From: Pseudomonas saxonica | GTDB lineage: Bacteria > Pseudomonadota > Gammaproteobacteria > Pseudomonadales > Pseudomonadaceae | NCBI RefSeq assembly: GCF_007858365.1 | Contig: NZ_VFIO01000001.1 | Span: 62,001 to 126,000, forward strand | DNA: 64,000 bases | Direction of reading: 5' to 3' | Part shown: piece by piece, positions 8,576 through 16,743 of the stretch | How positions within the stretch are numbered: position 1 is the stretch's first letter | Layout: the number at the start of each line of letters is the position of its first letter | Program-made: the position numbers and the translations under genes | Notes under the pieces: generated by a model | The model's database searches: none | What the model was told of the DNA's origin: nothing | What the model saw: only the letters and a program-made list of their open reading frames with translations

Positions 8576-8926
8576 GTATTGGGCTCGCTTGAAACTGAAA
8601 AGGGTGGATGCAGTGCAATCAACTCTGCACCACTTTTACTGGGGTGAAAACTCAGAATTGAGGATAGGGATGCGAACGTTATCTGCGTGCATTCCGGGCC
8701 GCTACAGACCGTGAATGCAGAGTATTTGGTGCACTATCTAAAGCCTATACCGGCCTGATGAGGCCTCACATTTGCCCTAAGATTGCCCTAGTTAACGGCC
8801 TCTCAAAGTTTGTTATCCGACTGCCTGGACAGCGGTTCATGATCGTCAAAAATCGGCTAGAAGCGGGCATGGGTGTCTACAAAAGTTGGCTCGACTCACT
8901 AAGCTCGATCACGCTTTAGTAATGCC
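8576..8926. other. Intergenic between SNIPE-like copy 2 and Mrr-like gene
   Basis: The first 230 bp are related to the flank of copy 1; the rest is unique. The flanking genes converge here, but I see no strong intrinsic terminator and no gene. Confidence 0.4.
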
Positions 8927-9853
8927 TTACGACCGCTTGTTAATAAGCCACTCCACCAGACCAGAGCTTACGACAAGACGAGCAATACGGCTCAAATCCC
9001 ATAGATGTATATCTTTTCGCCCTTCAACGGTCGGAGCCAAGTCATATTTGCACGTGTGATAAATAAAATACATCTCATCAAACTGCTCATACTCATCATA
9101 AGATTTCAAATAGTATTCAAAATCAGATTTTGACGTGAATGATTTAATCTGCACAAAGGCCCGCTTTTGGGTAGCGGGGGAATACACGTCGAGATCAATG
9201 TCTTTCTCCGTCTTGCCAAGCACGGAAAAACGCTGCCAGCCGGATTTGGAGAAAATAAGGTCAATCAACAACTCAAAATCGTGCCACCACAGTCCTTTGA
9301 TCAGCTCTTCGACCTCATCCCTGAGCCTCTGCAAGGAGTCCTTGGCGGTCTGAACCTGATCAATCGTGTGGCCGTTGATTTTTTTGATTAGGTAATCTTG
9401 CATCTCAACCGAGCAGATAGTCCCTCTATAGCCCTGCACCTTAGTGACCCGGCCATCAATATTTTCGACACGCAAAGGCTTGCCGTGGATGTCACATGAG
9501 GACCACTGGCCAATCACATTACGAACCCGGCTCAGGTCGAAAAGCTCTTCCACCTTCGTGTCAGCAAAGCACCAATAAAGGCGCTTTTTGTAAAATGTAA
9601 TCCAGAGGCAATGCTCATCAAGCTCGTAGAAAGCACGTATCTGATTCACAGAACTTGAGGTAGTGGCCCCGTTGCCTTTCCTTGCGTTGAACCAGAATTG
9701 ACGCACTGCATACCAGTTCCCGTCGAGCGAGTCTTGATGATGAGGGCTATGATACCCAAGCCTGATAACTCCTTCCGCTATGCAGGACGCCTCCCACTCT
9801 CCGCCCTCACCGAGCTTGATAAACCGGACCTGTGTAGGGTTGATTTCTTGCAC
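8927..9853 (-). CDS. Mrr-like PD-(D/E)XK restriction endonuclease-type protein
   Basis: 308 residues. The N-terminal ~170 residues are an uncharacterised module (VRFIKLGEGGEWEASC; RVRNVIGQW). The C-terminal part is a restriction-endonuclease-like fold: helix WWHDFELLIDLIFSKSGW, then EKDIDLDVY (Asp218, Asp220, Asp222) and FVQIKSF with Gln235-x-Lys237, the QxK variant used by Mrr-type nucleases. It follows the two-TM membrane gene by 30 bp on the same strand, probably one transcript. No methylase or specificity partner adjoins. Target unknown; defence is inferred from fold and context. Confidence 0.72.
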   Translation of the reverse strand: MQEINPTQVRFIKLGEGGEWEASCIAEGVIRLGYHSPHHQDSLDGNWYAVRQFWFNARKGNGATTSSSVNQIRAFYELDEHCLWITFYKKRLYWCFADTKVEELFDLSRVRNVIGQWSSCDIHGKPLRVENIDGRVTKVQGYRGTICSVEMQDYLIKKINGHTIDQVQTAKDSLQRLRDEVEELIKGLWWHDFELLIDLIFSKSGWQRFSVLGKTEKDIDLDVYSPATQKRAFVQIKSFTSKSDFEYYLKSYDEYEQFDEMYFIYHTCKYDLAPTVEGRKDIHLWDLSRIARLVVSSGLVEWLINKRS

Positions 9854-9883
9854 TTAAAGCTCCTTAAATCATCCAGTCGGAAT

Positions 9884-11020
9884 TCACAGCCCAAGCGTCA
9901 GCAGGTGGTTGAAATCCTCATGACAGCGCTTCATCAAGGCATAGTCTTCGTCGTCAGCGCTCATATTGCTCAACCCTAAAGCCGTTTCATTACAACCTAT
10001 GCTCACGAAGCTTTCGTAAAAAGCCCGGTCACGCAATTTAATAACATCGTTGCGACTACGAAAAACCTCTAACAACGTTGAGTAGGTGTTTTTTAGAATC
10101 CAAGAGTGGTCCGCAGCCCTGAGTCGATCAATATCAAAATATAGCCTTTCAATGACCTCCAAGCCCGGTATGACCTTTACTACTTCTAACGCATCACGAT
10201 AGTCGCGTCTGTCGAGGAAAAACTCCATAAGGGCTTCTCTGGAATAGCGCATCAGCGATTTGTTTAACCCTTCAAACCGTGGGTTCCCGGAATAGAAGAG
10301 GAATGCGCTGGCGATAACCTTCGCAATACGAAGAAACTCATCGAGTGAGTAGATATTAATTCCCGTCTGAAACCCGAGAAGGCGCATGTCTCCATCGAAC
10401 ACCTCACCGGTCCAACGTATGCCAAGATCTCCGTTGATGTGCATTATGAGAGTAATCACCTCTCGAGTGCCGCTGTAGTCCCATGTTGCTTGATCAAGAA
10501 ACTCATCAAGCCTTTTGAGACGCGCTTGCAGACGACCGAGAAGATTCTCACGCTCGGCGGTGCTCACAGGCTCAGCCTTGAAGTCGAGGTGAACCGGGCT
10601 GTTTAGAGGAAAAATCCAGTTGTAGAGGTTTTCCCCGTCAACAAATACGAATTTGTTCTCGAAAGAGTTCTCCAGCTCTCTGAGCCTATCCATGAAAAGG
10701 CGGCGATGGTTGATGTATTGCTCGAAATTCATCGCAGCCAGTTGCTGCTGAGTGACCTTCTGCTGATCCTCATTGGTCTTCTGAATCTGTCGGTTTTGGT
10801 GTGCAAGGAATAGCAGGGTCGCAACGGTTGCCCCGGTTGACGCGACCATGAAGAAACCGCTGAGCAGTGAACCGAAGCTCGACCAAGCCGCATGGTCGTG
10901 TGAGATAGACCCCAGCATCATTCCATAGGTAGTGAAGAGAATCGCGCCGAGTATGGCGATGATGAAAGCGATCCAAATCCACGCTGTCTTCAGCTTATCG
11001 TCCTTTCTGTCAAAGCTCAC
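9884..11020 (-). CDS. Two-TM membrane protein, partner of Mrr-like nuclease
   Basis: 378 residues from GTG at 11020, preceded by GAGAGGGA. A longer start at 11161 is possible but would place an intrinsic terminator (11105-11126) inside the gene, so I prefer the GTG. Two membrane segments near the N-terminus (WIWIAFIIAILGAILFT; LLSGFFMVASTGATVATLLF), then a Q-rich coiled coil (HQNRQIQKTNEDQQKVTQQQ) and a helical cytoplasmic domain of about 270 residues. This layout recalls putative abortive-infection membrane proteins (putAbiC type), but I cannot confirm the family. The short gap to the Mrr-like gene suggests a two-component sensor/effector unit. Confidence 0.65.
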   Translation of the reverse strand: MSFDRKDDKLKTAWIWIAFIIAILGAILFTTYGMMLGSISHDHAAWSSFGSLLSGFFMVASTGATVATLLFLAHQNRQIQKTNEDQQKVTQQQLAAMNFEQYINHRRLFMDRLRELENSFENKFVFVDGENLYNWIFPLNSPVHLDFKAEPVSTAERENLLGRLQARLKRLDEFLDQATWDYSGTREVITLIMHINGDLGIRWTGEVFDGDMRLLGFQTGINIYSLDEFLRIAKVIASAFLFYSGNPRFEGLNKSLMRYSREALMEFFLDRRDYRDALEVVKVIPGLEVIERLYFDIDRLRAADHSWILKNTYSTLLEVFRSRNDVIKLRDRAFYESFVSIGCNETALGLSNMSADDEDYALMKRCHEDFNHLLTLGL

Positions 11021-11104
11021 TGCCGTCCCTCTCGTGTGTCTGTAGGTCTGCGATGCTGCCAGATGAGCTACGAGTGTTACCAGCACATCCCAAACCGAAG
11101 GCGA

Positions 11105-11126
11105 GAAAAAAGCCCTGTCAGGGCTT
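11105..11126 (-). terminator. Intrinsic terminator after the ApeA-like gene
   Basis: On the minus strand a 7-bp stem AAGCCCT/AGGGCTT closes on a 3-nt loop and runs into TTTTTT. It lies between the ApeA-like gene (ends 11304) and the GTG of the two-TM gene (11020), separating the two transcripts and arguing for the shorter two-TM start. Confidence 0.75.
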
Positions 11127-11303
11127 CGGCGATTCAAAACGGTGCATGCGTTTTCACACAACCTGGACCGTTAACAGCCCTTCGGAGCGGACGGAGACTA
11201 GGCCAATAACTGTCATGTGACGATGACCGCACTTTTGAAGCAGGAGGCAATTTTAATACGGTATCTGCCTAGTTTCTCTTGCTTTTGAGGATTTGGTGAT
11301 GGG

Positions 11304-12749
11304 TCAAGTTAGTTTGCCCTCTTTGATATGGAGTCCCACTTCGTTAAGGGTGTACCTGATTCTACTGGACGCGCGGCCAGTGCTTAGCATGTTGAGTAAA
11401 AGCAAGTCATTCACTCCGCATAACTTCAGAATTATAGCGGGATAGATATTACTAAGGGCATTGTTTAGCGAGTAGATTTTTCCTAGAAAGTCCTCATAAC
11501 CTCCTGGCGCACGCTGCCCTCCAAAATGTGAAATGTCATTACGTTTGACAGCGCATTCGTTACAAAAATCGCGAAGTGATTGAGCTGTAAAGTTTAAAGG
11601 CAAAAGTTTTATACATTCAACCAAGCGTTCGGCGAGAGAGGGCTCAGCAGAATACTCAAGTTTAGCCTCCAACCATTTTCGATCCTTGGCCAATTTTATT
11701 TGCCCAATGATACGTTGAGCTTTCAGCTCTAGCTTCGTGGGAGGCGAGTCTTTATTTAGTGTGCGATGCAACGATTCGAGCCCCCATATTAAATTAACAA
11801 ATCGATGCTCAACGTATAGCTCGACGCCACGGCGCGTTCCTAGATACAGGCTCATTCCGGGCCCTAACTCCTCCCTTTTAATTTGCCACTGTTGAAAAAG
11901 ATGACCAAATTCTTCTCGAATAGCTGGGAATGTTAACAAGCAATTATGGCGTGTGGGTGGAGCGGCTGAGGTTCTAGATCGTAAAAAATAAAACCTGTAT
12001 GATTTGGTGCTGCTTACAGTACGGCCTATCGTTAGAAATGGCCACTCCACATTGTAGTCTGAACCAGTTAAAACTAAGAACAAATCCGTGATTGAGGAAA
12101 AGTACTTCTTAAGTTCCGAGGAAGTTTTTTTGGGCTTGGATAGATATTTAAAGCTGACTTTTTCAGCGATATTTATCACGTGATTTTTCTGATTGCCGAA
12201 CATTGGGGCTAGCAAGTCAAACTCTACTGATATAGTACTTCTATCTTCTAGTGTGTATTTAATATTTTTCTGTTTCTTATGGGTTGCTATTAGCTTTCTT
12301 TTTGTTCTACTCGTTTCAATGGAGCCTAAGCCTAGCCAGTCCTCAAATCCAGTCAGCGGAATTGAAAGGCCATCAAACATTATTTCCCCTTTCGATTCGG
12401 GGAACGGTTTAGAACCAATTAAGCAATTTGTTGCTCCATAGTTTTCATAAGAAATTCCACCGAAGGATGCTTTGCCTCCTTGGGTATGGACGTCCGTCAA
12501 TAGTACATGCTCGCTTGAGTTCTTGAGTCGGCCTTCAATATCAGGGCATGAATTTCCGGATCCCACAAAAATTCTGGACATCGGGTGATCCGCTGAAGGT
12601 AAATATCCATGTAGCTCAATACTTATTCGTCCGTCATCAGTAATTATCAAATCACCTGCTACTGCTGACTCCGGGACAATGTCGTCCTCAGGAATCGGCT
12701 CATTTCGCCACCAAAAGTACCCGCTTTCCTTAATTGTTTTGCTTTCCAT
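11304..12749 (-). CDS. apeA: ApeA-like HEPN antiphage protein
   Basis: 481 residues, AT-rich relative to the phage genes. The N-terminus (ESGYFWWRNEPIPEDDIVPE, then a beta-rich domain with ITDDGRISIELHGYLP) matches the ApeA N-terminal domain pattern. The C-terminal helical part carries a HEPN R-x4-H motif, RNDISH at residues 403-408. ApeA is a known single-gene defence protein whose HEPN domain is thought to act as an RNase on infection. Here it stands alone, ends in its own terminator and sits between the late-operon end and the two-TM/Mrr unit. Family fairly sure; activity inferred. Confidence 0.8.
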   Translation of the reverse strand: MESKTIKESGYFWWRNEPIPEDDIVPESAVAGDLIITDDGRISIELHGYLPSADHPMSRIFVGSGNSCPDIEGRLKNSSEHVLLTDVHTQGGKASFGGISYENYGATNCLIGSKPFPESKGEIMFDGLSIPLTGFEDWLGLGSIETSRTKRKLIATHKKQKNIKYTLEDRSTISVEFDLLAPMFGNQKNHVINIAEKVSFKYLSKPKKTSSELKKYFSSITDLFLVLTGSDYNVEWPFLTIGRTVSSTKSYRFYFLRSRTSAAPPTRHNCLLTFPAIREEFGHLFQQWQIKREELGPGMSLYLGTRRGVELYVEHRFVNLIWGLESLHRTLNKDSPPTKLELKAQRIIGQIKLAKDRKWLEAKLEYSAEPSLAERLVECIKLLPLNFTAQSLRDFCNECAVKRNDISHFGGQRAPGGYEDFLGKIYSLNNALSNIYPAIILKLCGVNDLLLLNMLSTGRASSRIRYTLNEVGLHIKEGKLT

Positions 12750-13029
12750 AACGAACCATGTTTTTAATTTTTGGGTGCTTGTAGGCTTGCCAAGCTACTC
12801 AGCGAGACCTCAAGGTAGCCAGTAAAGAGGCTCACGTCGACTACTCTACTGATTTCTCCAACGCGACTAATGCAGGAACAAGAAAGGTCGTTTCGATCTC
12901 CCTCATACGCTACAAGCCGAGACAAGTGGCAGTGTTCGCCATCTGACGAATCAGAGACGCGCAGGTCGTCTGCTTTTGGCCGATAGCAGCCCTTCGTTAC
13001 GGACTGCTATCGGATTCAGCCTTTCCAAC
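12750..13029. other. Intergenic, ApeA-like promoter region and late-operon end
   Basis: 280 bp without a gene, including the 13-bp-arm hairpin at 12980-13013 just past the dam stop. The promoter of the ApeA-like gene should lie within 12750-12850. GC content drops sharply on crossing from the phage late genes into the defence module. Confidence 0.4.
12980..13013 (-). terminator. Strong hairpin at end of late operon
   Basis: Arms 12980-12992 and 13001-13013 (CCGATAGCAG/CTGCTATCGG core) form a long stem directly after the dam gene. No T-run follows on the minus strand, so it may be a transcript-end stabiliser or a weak terminator. Confidence 0.5.
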
Positions 13030-13824
13030 CTAAAATAACCCTCCCAAAGCTTCCGGTTCCCAATTCATCACAATCAACTCCCCCGTCACCTCAGCCTTCC
13101 CCTGCCGCTGATTCGTGGTCGTGTACCGGATCTCGGTCGTCTCAAAATGAAACCCCGTAAACACCCGCCGAATATCCGGGTGATCGTTGATGCTGACCAT
13201 CACTTTGCCTTTGCAGCGCCGCATAAAGTCAGCCATGCGCTCGTAGTTTTCAAACGGGAAGTCGACGCCGTATCCAGCCGTCTGCCAGTAAGGCGGATCC
13301 ATGTAGTGGAAGGTGTGTGGCCGGTCGTAGCGCTCTGCGCACTCAAGCCAGGGCAGGTTTTCAACGTAGGTGCCGGCCAGGCGCTGCCAGGCTGCAGACA
13401 GGTTCTCCTCAATGCGCAGCAGGTTGATTGCAGGGGCTGTCGTTGCGGTACCGAAACTCTGACCTGAAACCTTGCCACCGAAGGCATGGTGCTGCAGGTA
13501 GAAGAATCTCGCCGCACGCTGGATGTCGGTCAAGGTTTCCGGGCGGGTCATTTTTTGCCACTCGAAAATCTGCCGTGAGCTAAGGGCCCACTTAAATTGC
13601 CTCACGAATTCTTCCAAATGGTTCTGCACCACGCGGTAAAGGGTCACCAGGTCGCCGTTGATGTCGTTGAGCACTTCGACTGGAGCAGGCTGCGGGCGCA
13701 GGAAGTAGAGTGCCCCGCCGCCGGCGAAGACTTCGACATAGCATTCGTGGGGTGGGAACAGGGGGATAAGGCGGTCGGCGAGGCGGCGTTTGCCGCCCAT
13801 CCAAGGAATGATGGGTGATGACAT
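13030..13824 (-). CDS. Phage DNA adenine N6-methyltransferase (Dam/D12 class)
   Basis: 264 residues. N-terminal motif I region PWMGGKRRLADRL and VEVFAGGGALYF (SAM binding), and the catalytic DPPYW motif in the middle third, in the order of D12-class (Dam-like) methylases. ATG at 13824 chosen; a TTG three codons upstream would be too close to the AAAGG ribosome site. Last gene of the leftward late operon. Such phage methylases commonly protect virion DNA from host restriction; here it adjoins a nuclease-rich module, but no cognate nuclease is certain. Confidence 0.88.
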   Translation of the reverse strand: MSSPIIPWMGGKRRLADRLIPLFPPHECYVEVFAGGGALYFLRPQPAPVEVLNDINGDLVTLYRVVQNHLEEFVRQFKWALSSRQIFEWQKMTRPETLTDIQRAARFFYLQHHAFGGKVSGQSFGTATTAPAINLLRIEENLSAAWQRLAGTYVENLPWLECAERYDRPHTFHYMDPPYWQTAGYGVDFPFENYERMADFMRRCKGKVMVSINDHPDIRRVFTGFHFETTEIRYTTTNQRQGKAEVTGELIVMNWEPEALGGLF

Positions 13825-13974
13825 TTTTTGCAAGACCTTTACTGTATGGATAGACAGGTGTTAGGCTCGCTCCGCTTTGTGCACGAAGCAGGAGCCTTGA
13901 CTGGGCTTGCAGGGCTAATCTGCGGGTTTGGTGGCCGGGCTGGATGTTGACGCATCCAGCTTCGGTCGCTCCTT

Positions 13975-14499
13975 TTATTTCGTGTGTGAGACTTCTTTGG
14001 CGTAGGCCTGACAGGCTTGCAGCGCGATCAGTCCTTGGTCGCCGTCGCCGGTGACTCCGATAATTCGTTGAGCATGCGCTCGGTCAAGTTGGGCTCTCGC
14101 GGTTCCATGAACCACGCCGCCGGGGACGGTGGAGGCTTGCATTCCGTCACGATCATTTGTGGTGGTGTTGAGTAGGACTGACAACCGCAGGTCAGCAGTA
14201 GCAATCCGATCACGCAGGCGGGTTTGAGTGGTTTTCGCATCAGTCAGAACTCGGTAGTGGGCTTGGTCGCTGGCTGCCAGCCATTGCTCCAGGGCGAGAC
14301 GTTTGCCCTGCTCCGCGATGATTAGCGCTGAGTTGGCATTGGCCAGATGGGTCAGGGTTGTTTGGTGGGTAGCTTCTTGCTTGGCCAGTTGCTGGCCGTA
14401 GGCGTTGGCCTGCCACGCCCATGCCGCCCATGCACTGCCACCCATAAGGCCGAGCATCAGCAGCAATGCCCCTCCCCACTTCATCGCGTCGAGCTTCAT
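13975..14499 (-). CDS. Rz-like inner-membrane spanin
   Basis: 174 residues from ATG at 14499. One N-terminal membrane anchor (ALLLMLGLMGGSAWAAWAW), then a periplasmic helical coiled coil (QQLAKQEATHQTTLTHL), as in i-spanins. Its start overlaps the endolysin stop as ATGA. The outer-membrane partner Rz1 is encoded entirely inside it in another frame (14028-14240), the classical nested arrangement. Spanins fuse inner and outer membranes in the last lysis step. Confidence 0.82.
   Translation of the reverse strand: MKLDAMKWGGALLLMLGLMGGSAWAAWAWQANAYGQQLAKQEATHQTTLTHLANANSALIIAEQGKRLALEQWLAASDQAHYRVLTDAKTTQTRLRDRIATADLRLSVLLNTTTNDRDGMQASTVPGGVVHGTARAQLDRAHAQRIIGVTGDGDQGLIALQACQAYAKEVSHTK
14028..14240 (-). 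CDS. Rz1-like outer-membrane spanin lipoprotein (nested)
   Basis: 70 residues in a different frame inside Rz. Signal peptide with lipobox LLLTCGC, then a proline-containing mature part (KPPPSPAAWFMEPREP), typical of Rz1 lipoproteins. Size and nesting agree with the o-spanin family. Confidence 0.78.
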   Translation of the reverse strand: MRKPLKPACVIGLLLLTCGCQSYSTPPQMIVTECKPPPSPAAWFMEPREPNLTERMLNELSESPATATKD

Positions 14500-15041
14500 G
14501 CCAACACCTTGAGGGCACGGGCATACAGCGCCTGACGATCTGCTGCGCCGTTCTGACCGCCGTTGATGCGACGGGTGATGGTGTCGAACTGACCCGCGTC
14601 GGCCAAGGTATTGAGCCCCCTGCTCGCCCAAAACCATGCCGCTGACATGCAGGCGTGCTGCGGCTTTTCCAGCAGTTCGGGTTGGTTGATCAGGTCAAGG
14701 GCCAGCGCTTCGCCGCACATCATGTAGTTGGCCCGGCCGGTGATCTGGATCAGGCCACGGCCTCGATATTTTTGACCGTCACCATCCGCCTCGGGGGTGT
14801 TGCCCAAGCGCTTGGCCAGTGAGCCGGTGTCATATTTGCTCAGGTATTGGTCATTACCCAGTTCGCGGACGTAGCGGAACTGGCCGGACTCGTGGCCGAT
14901 CTGGGCGATAAAGGCGGCGATGCGTTTCGGGCCGACGATCTGGAAGCGGACCATCGCGGTGTTTAGCACAGGAACAAAAACGCCGGCTGTTTGGCCGGCG
15001 TTGGGGAGGATCTGCTGGAGTTGTTGTTGGGTGATCGACAT
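14496..15041 (-). CDS. Endolysin, GH19 chitinase-type
   Basis: 181 residues. GH19 lysozyme-type fold: catalytic Glu in FIAQIGHESGQFRY, then KYRGRGLIQITGRANY and AAWFWASRGLN, all standard motifs of phage GH19 endolysins that cut peptidoglycan. No signal peptide, so release needs the holin at 36396-36740, which lies at the far end of the late operon. Coupled to Rz by a 4-bp overlap. Confidence 0.92.
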   Translation of the reverse strand: MSITQQQLQQILPNAGQTAGVFVPVLNTAMVRFQIVGPKRIAAFIAQIGHESGQFRYVRELGNDQYLSKYDTGSLAKRLGNTPEADGDGQKYRGRGLIQITGRANYMMCGEALALDLINQPELLEKPQHACMSAAWFWASRGLNTLADAGQFDTITRRINGGQNGAADRQALYARALKVLA

Positions 15042-15089
15042 AGGCTTGCCCTAAGGATAACGCCCGCTCATGGCCGGCTGGGTGTGGGT

Positions 15090-16136
15090 TTACTCTGCTT
15101 TTAGCGATACGACTTTGAGTGGGGCTTTGGGCTTCTTGCCTTTGGCCTTGGCTTTGCCCTTTTTGCCGCCGTTGCATTCGACGGTGGTGCTCCAGCCGCT
15201 TTGGGTGAAGACCTGCTCCACCGAGTCCACCAGGTACTCGCCATCCAGCCCGGACTTGAAGCCTTGGGCGTTGATGGTTCGTTCGGCATACAGATCCGTA
15301 CGGCCGGGCATCTCCAGACGTACCGCTGCGGTCGAGCGATTGAAGGCTGATAGCCGCGCCTTGGCCGCTTGTTCGGCGGCGGACTTGTTCGGGTAGATGT
15401 GACGGTCGGTATGCACGGGCGGCAGGCCATCCGGGGACTCGTCGTTGTCCAGGGTGACAACCTTCAACTGACCGGTCTTTTTGTCTTGATGCTGGGTGCT
15501 GACGGCTTTGTGGGTGCTGCGATCAGTGAGACGAAATTGCCAGCGGCTGACGTCGCTGCGCGTGAGGGTGATGGTGCCCAGCGCCGTGCCGCTCGCGCTT
15601 TGCCCGCCTTGTCTGGGCATGACCAGCAACTTGCCATCCGCCACCTTGGCGGTGCAGTCGAACTGCTTGGAGAGTCGGGTGATGAAGTTGAAGTCGGATT
15701 CTCTGAGCTGATCTGCGCGAGGCACGACCGTGTTGACCGGGCACACCGGCGACCAGCCATTACGTGCGGCTACGTCATTGACGATGCTGCTCAAGCTCAC
15801 ACCTTCCCAACTACCACTGCGGGTGGTCTTGCCACTGCCGCGCATGTCGCTGGCTTTGCCTCGGATTACCAGCGTATCGGGTGGGCCGGACAGTTCGACC
15901 TCGTCCACGGTGTAGCGCCCGAGCCGGGTTAACGCACTGCCGTTGTAGCCGAGAAACACTTCAATGCTGGCCCCGCGACTGGGCAGCGTCACGGCGCTGT
16001 CGCGGTCATCAATGCGCAGTTCAAAGTCGTCGGACTCCATTCCGGGTTTGTCGGTAGTACGCAGTAAAAGTAGGCGATCATTGATCAGTGCTGTGATGTC
16101 GGCACCGTCTGCGACGATGCGGAATATTGGGCTCAT
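15090..16136 (-). CDS. Late control/tail protein D (P2 gpD-like)
   Basis: 348 residues, usual for gpD. Starts MSPIFRIVADGADITALIND; carries the FNFITRLSKQFDCTAKVADGKLLV block of the hub family and a Lys/Ala-rich C-terminus. In P2-like tails gpD is the baseplate hub component adjacent to the spike. A terminator-like hairpin (16157-16178) sits about 20 bp upstream of its start, separating it from X and U. Confidence 0.88.
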   Translation of the reverse strand: MSPIFRIVADGADITALINDRLLLLRTTDKPGMESDDFELRIDDRDSAVTLPSRGASIEVFLGYNGSALTRLGRYTVDEVELSGPPDTLVIRGKASDMRGSGKTTRSGSWEGVSLSSIVNDVAARNGWSPVCPVNTVVPRADQLRESDFNFITRLSKQFDCTAKVADGKLLVMPRQGGQSASGTALGTITLTRSDVSRWQFRLTDRSTHKAVSTQHQDKKTGQLKVVTLDNDESPDGLPPVHTDRHIYPNKSAAEQAAKARLSAFNRSTAAVRLEMPGRTDLYAERTINAQGFKSGLDGEYLVDSVEQVFTQSGWSTTVECNGGKKGKAKAKGKKPKAPLKVVSLKAE

Positions 16137-16156
16137 GGGCTAATTCCGGACAAGAA

Positions 16157-16178
16157 AAAGCCCGCTTCAAGGCGGGCT
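16157..16178 (-). terminator. Hairpin with T-run in front of gpD
   Basis: Stem AGCCCGC/GCGGGCT (16159-16165, 16172-16178) followed on the minus strand by TTTTTC, ending about 21 bp before the gpD ATG. One of five such hairpins in front of late genes. Confidence 0.7.
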
Positions 16179-16247
16179 GGCATTTAGTCAAAAAAATGCA
16201 AGAATGTGTTAACTACTTTTCTACACAAACTCTCACAAGGAAGTTTT

Positions 16248-16595
16248 ATGATTGACACAATCTCACGTGCAAAACATCTTCAAAAGGAAATTGTCGGAGA
16301 AATTTACAGACAGCAAGGATTAAAGACTTTAAACCTTGAAAAACTGCACTCTGTGATTGATGAGCAACTTCATATTTTATCGGTTACTCACGACGCACCA
16401 AAGGATAAAGCCGAGCTTAAAAAAATTCTTTCTACCGGAATTAAGCTCCAGATTCAAACAGCTCACGCGACTGATGTATTTGTAAAAGATGGACTCCACG
16501 CAGCACTGAAATACTTGATCGAACAACCTACTGTGACTAACCCCACAGCATCACCACCTCATCACTCGGTACCGGCAAATCCGGCAGGTGAATAA
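16248..16595 (+). CDS. Unrecognised cargo gene antisense to tail gene X
   Basis: 115 residues from ATG at 16248 with AAGGAAG upstream. AT-rich and on the opposite strand from the surrounding tail genes. The first ~95 residues (MIDTISRAKHLQKEIVG; LHSVIDEQLHILSV; HAALKYLIEQP) are helical and charged. The last ~17 residues, from TNPTASPPHH, read antisense through the 3' end of X, so the original stop was probably lost or the gene truncated on insertion. In element B the same boundary carries parDE instead. Function unknown. Confidence 0.65.
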   Translation: MIDTISRAKHLQKEIVGEIYRQQGLKTLNLEKLHSVIDEQLHILSVTHDAPKDKAELKKILSTGIKLQIQTAHATDVFVKDGLHAALKYLIEQPTVTNPTASPPHHSVPANPAGE

Positions 16596-16743
16596 TCACC
16601 CCCACCCGAAAGGGCTGTGCCTCATCGGCCAGCCCTTGGTTGGCATCGAGCACGGCTTCAACGGTGCCGTTGAGGTGGCCGTAGTAGTTCTGGCAGAGGG
16701 TGTCGAGCACGTCACCGCTATGAGTTCTGCAGGTCGTCGCCAT
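16537..16743 (-). CDS. Tail protein X (P2 gpX-like, LysM fold)
   Basis: 68 residues, matching the P2 X size. Begins MATTCRTHSGDVLD and ends in the IIHLPD strand region; the fold is LysM-like. Its start lies inside the end of gpU (26-bp overlap) as is usual. The 3' end is overlapped by the convergent cargo gene. Confidence 0.85.
   Translation of the reverse strand: MATTCRTHSGDVLDTLCQNYYGHLNGTVEAVLDANQGLADEAQPFRVGVIIHLPDLPVPSDEVVMLWG

Larger units (their letters stand above)
6377..8805. repeat. Large direct repeat, copy 2
   Basis: Second copy of the 2212-4650 segment: integrase 3' end, att core, leader, SNIPE-like gene and a decaying 200-bp flank. The left part is the end of element B and the right part the start of element C, so the repeat spans an element junction in both copies. 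Confidence 0.9.

Noticed and set aside
13030..13824. Dam methylase as part of a restriction-modification pair with the Mrr-like gene
   Set aside because: They are separated by the ApeA-like gene and a terminator; Mrr-type enzymes usually act without a cognate methylase.
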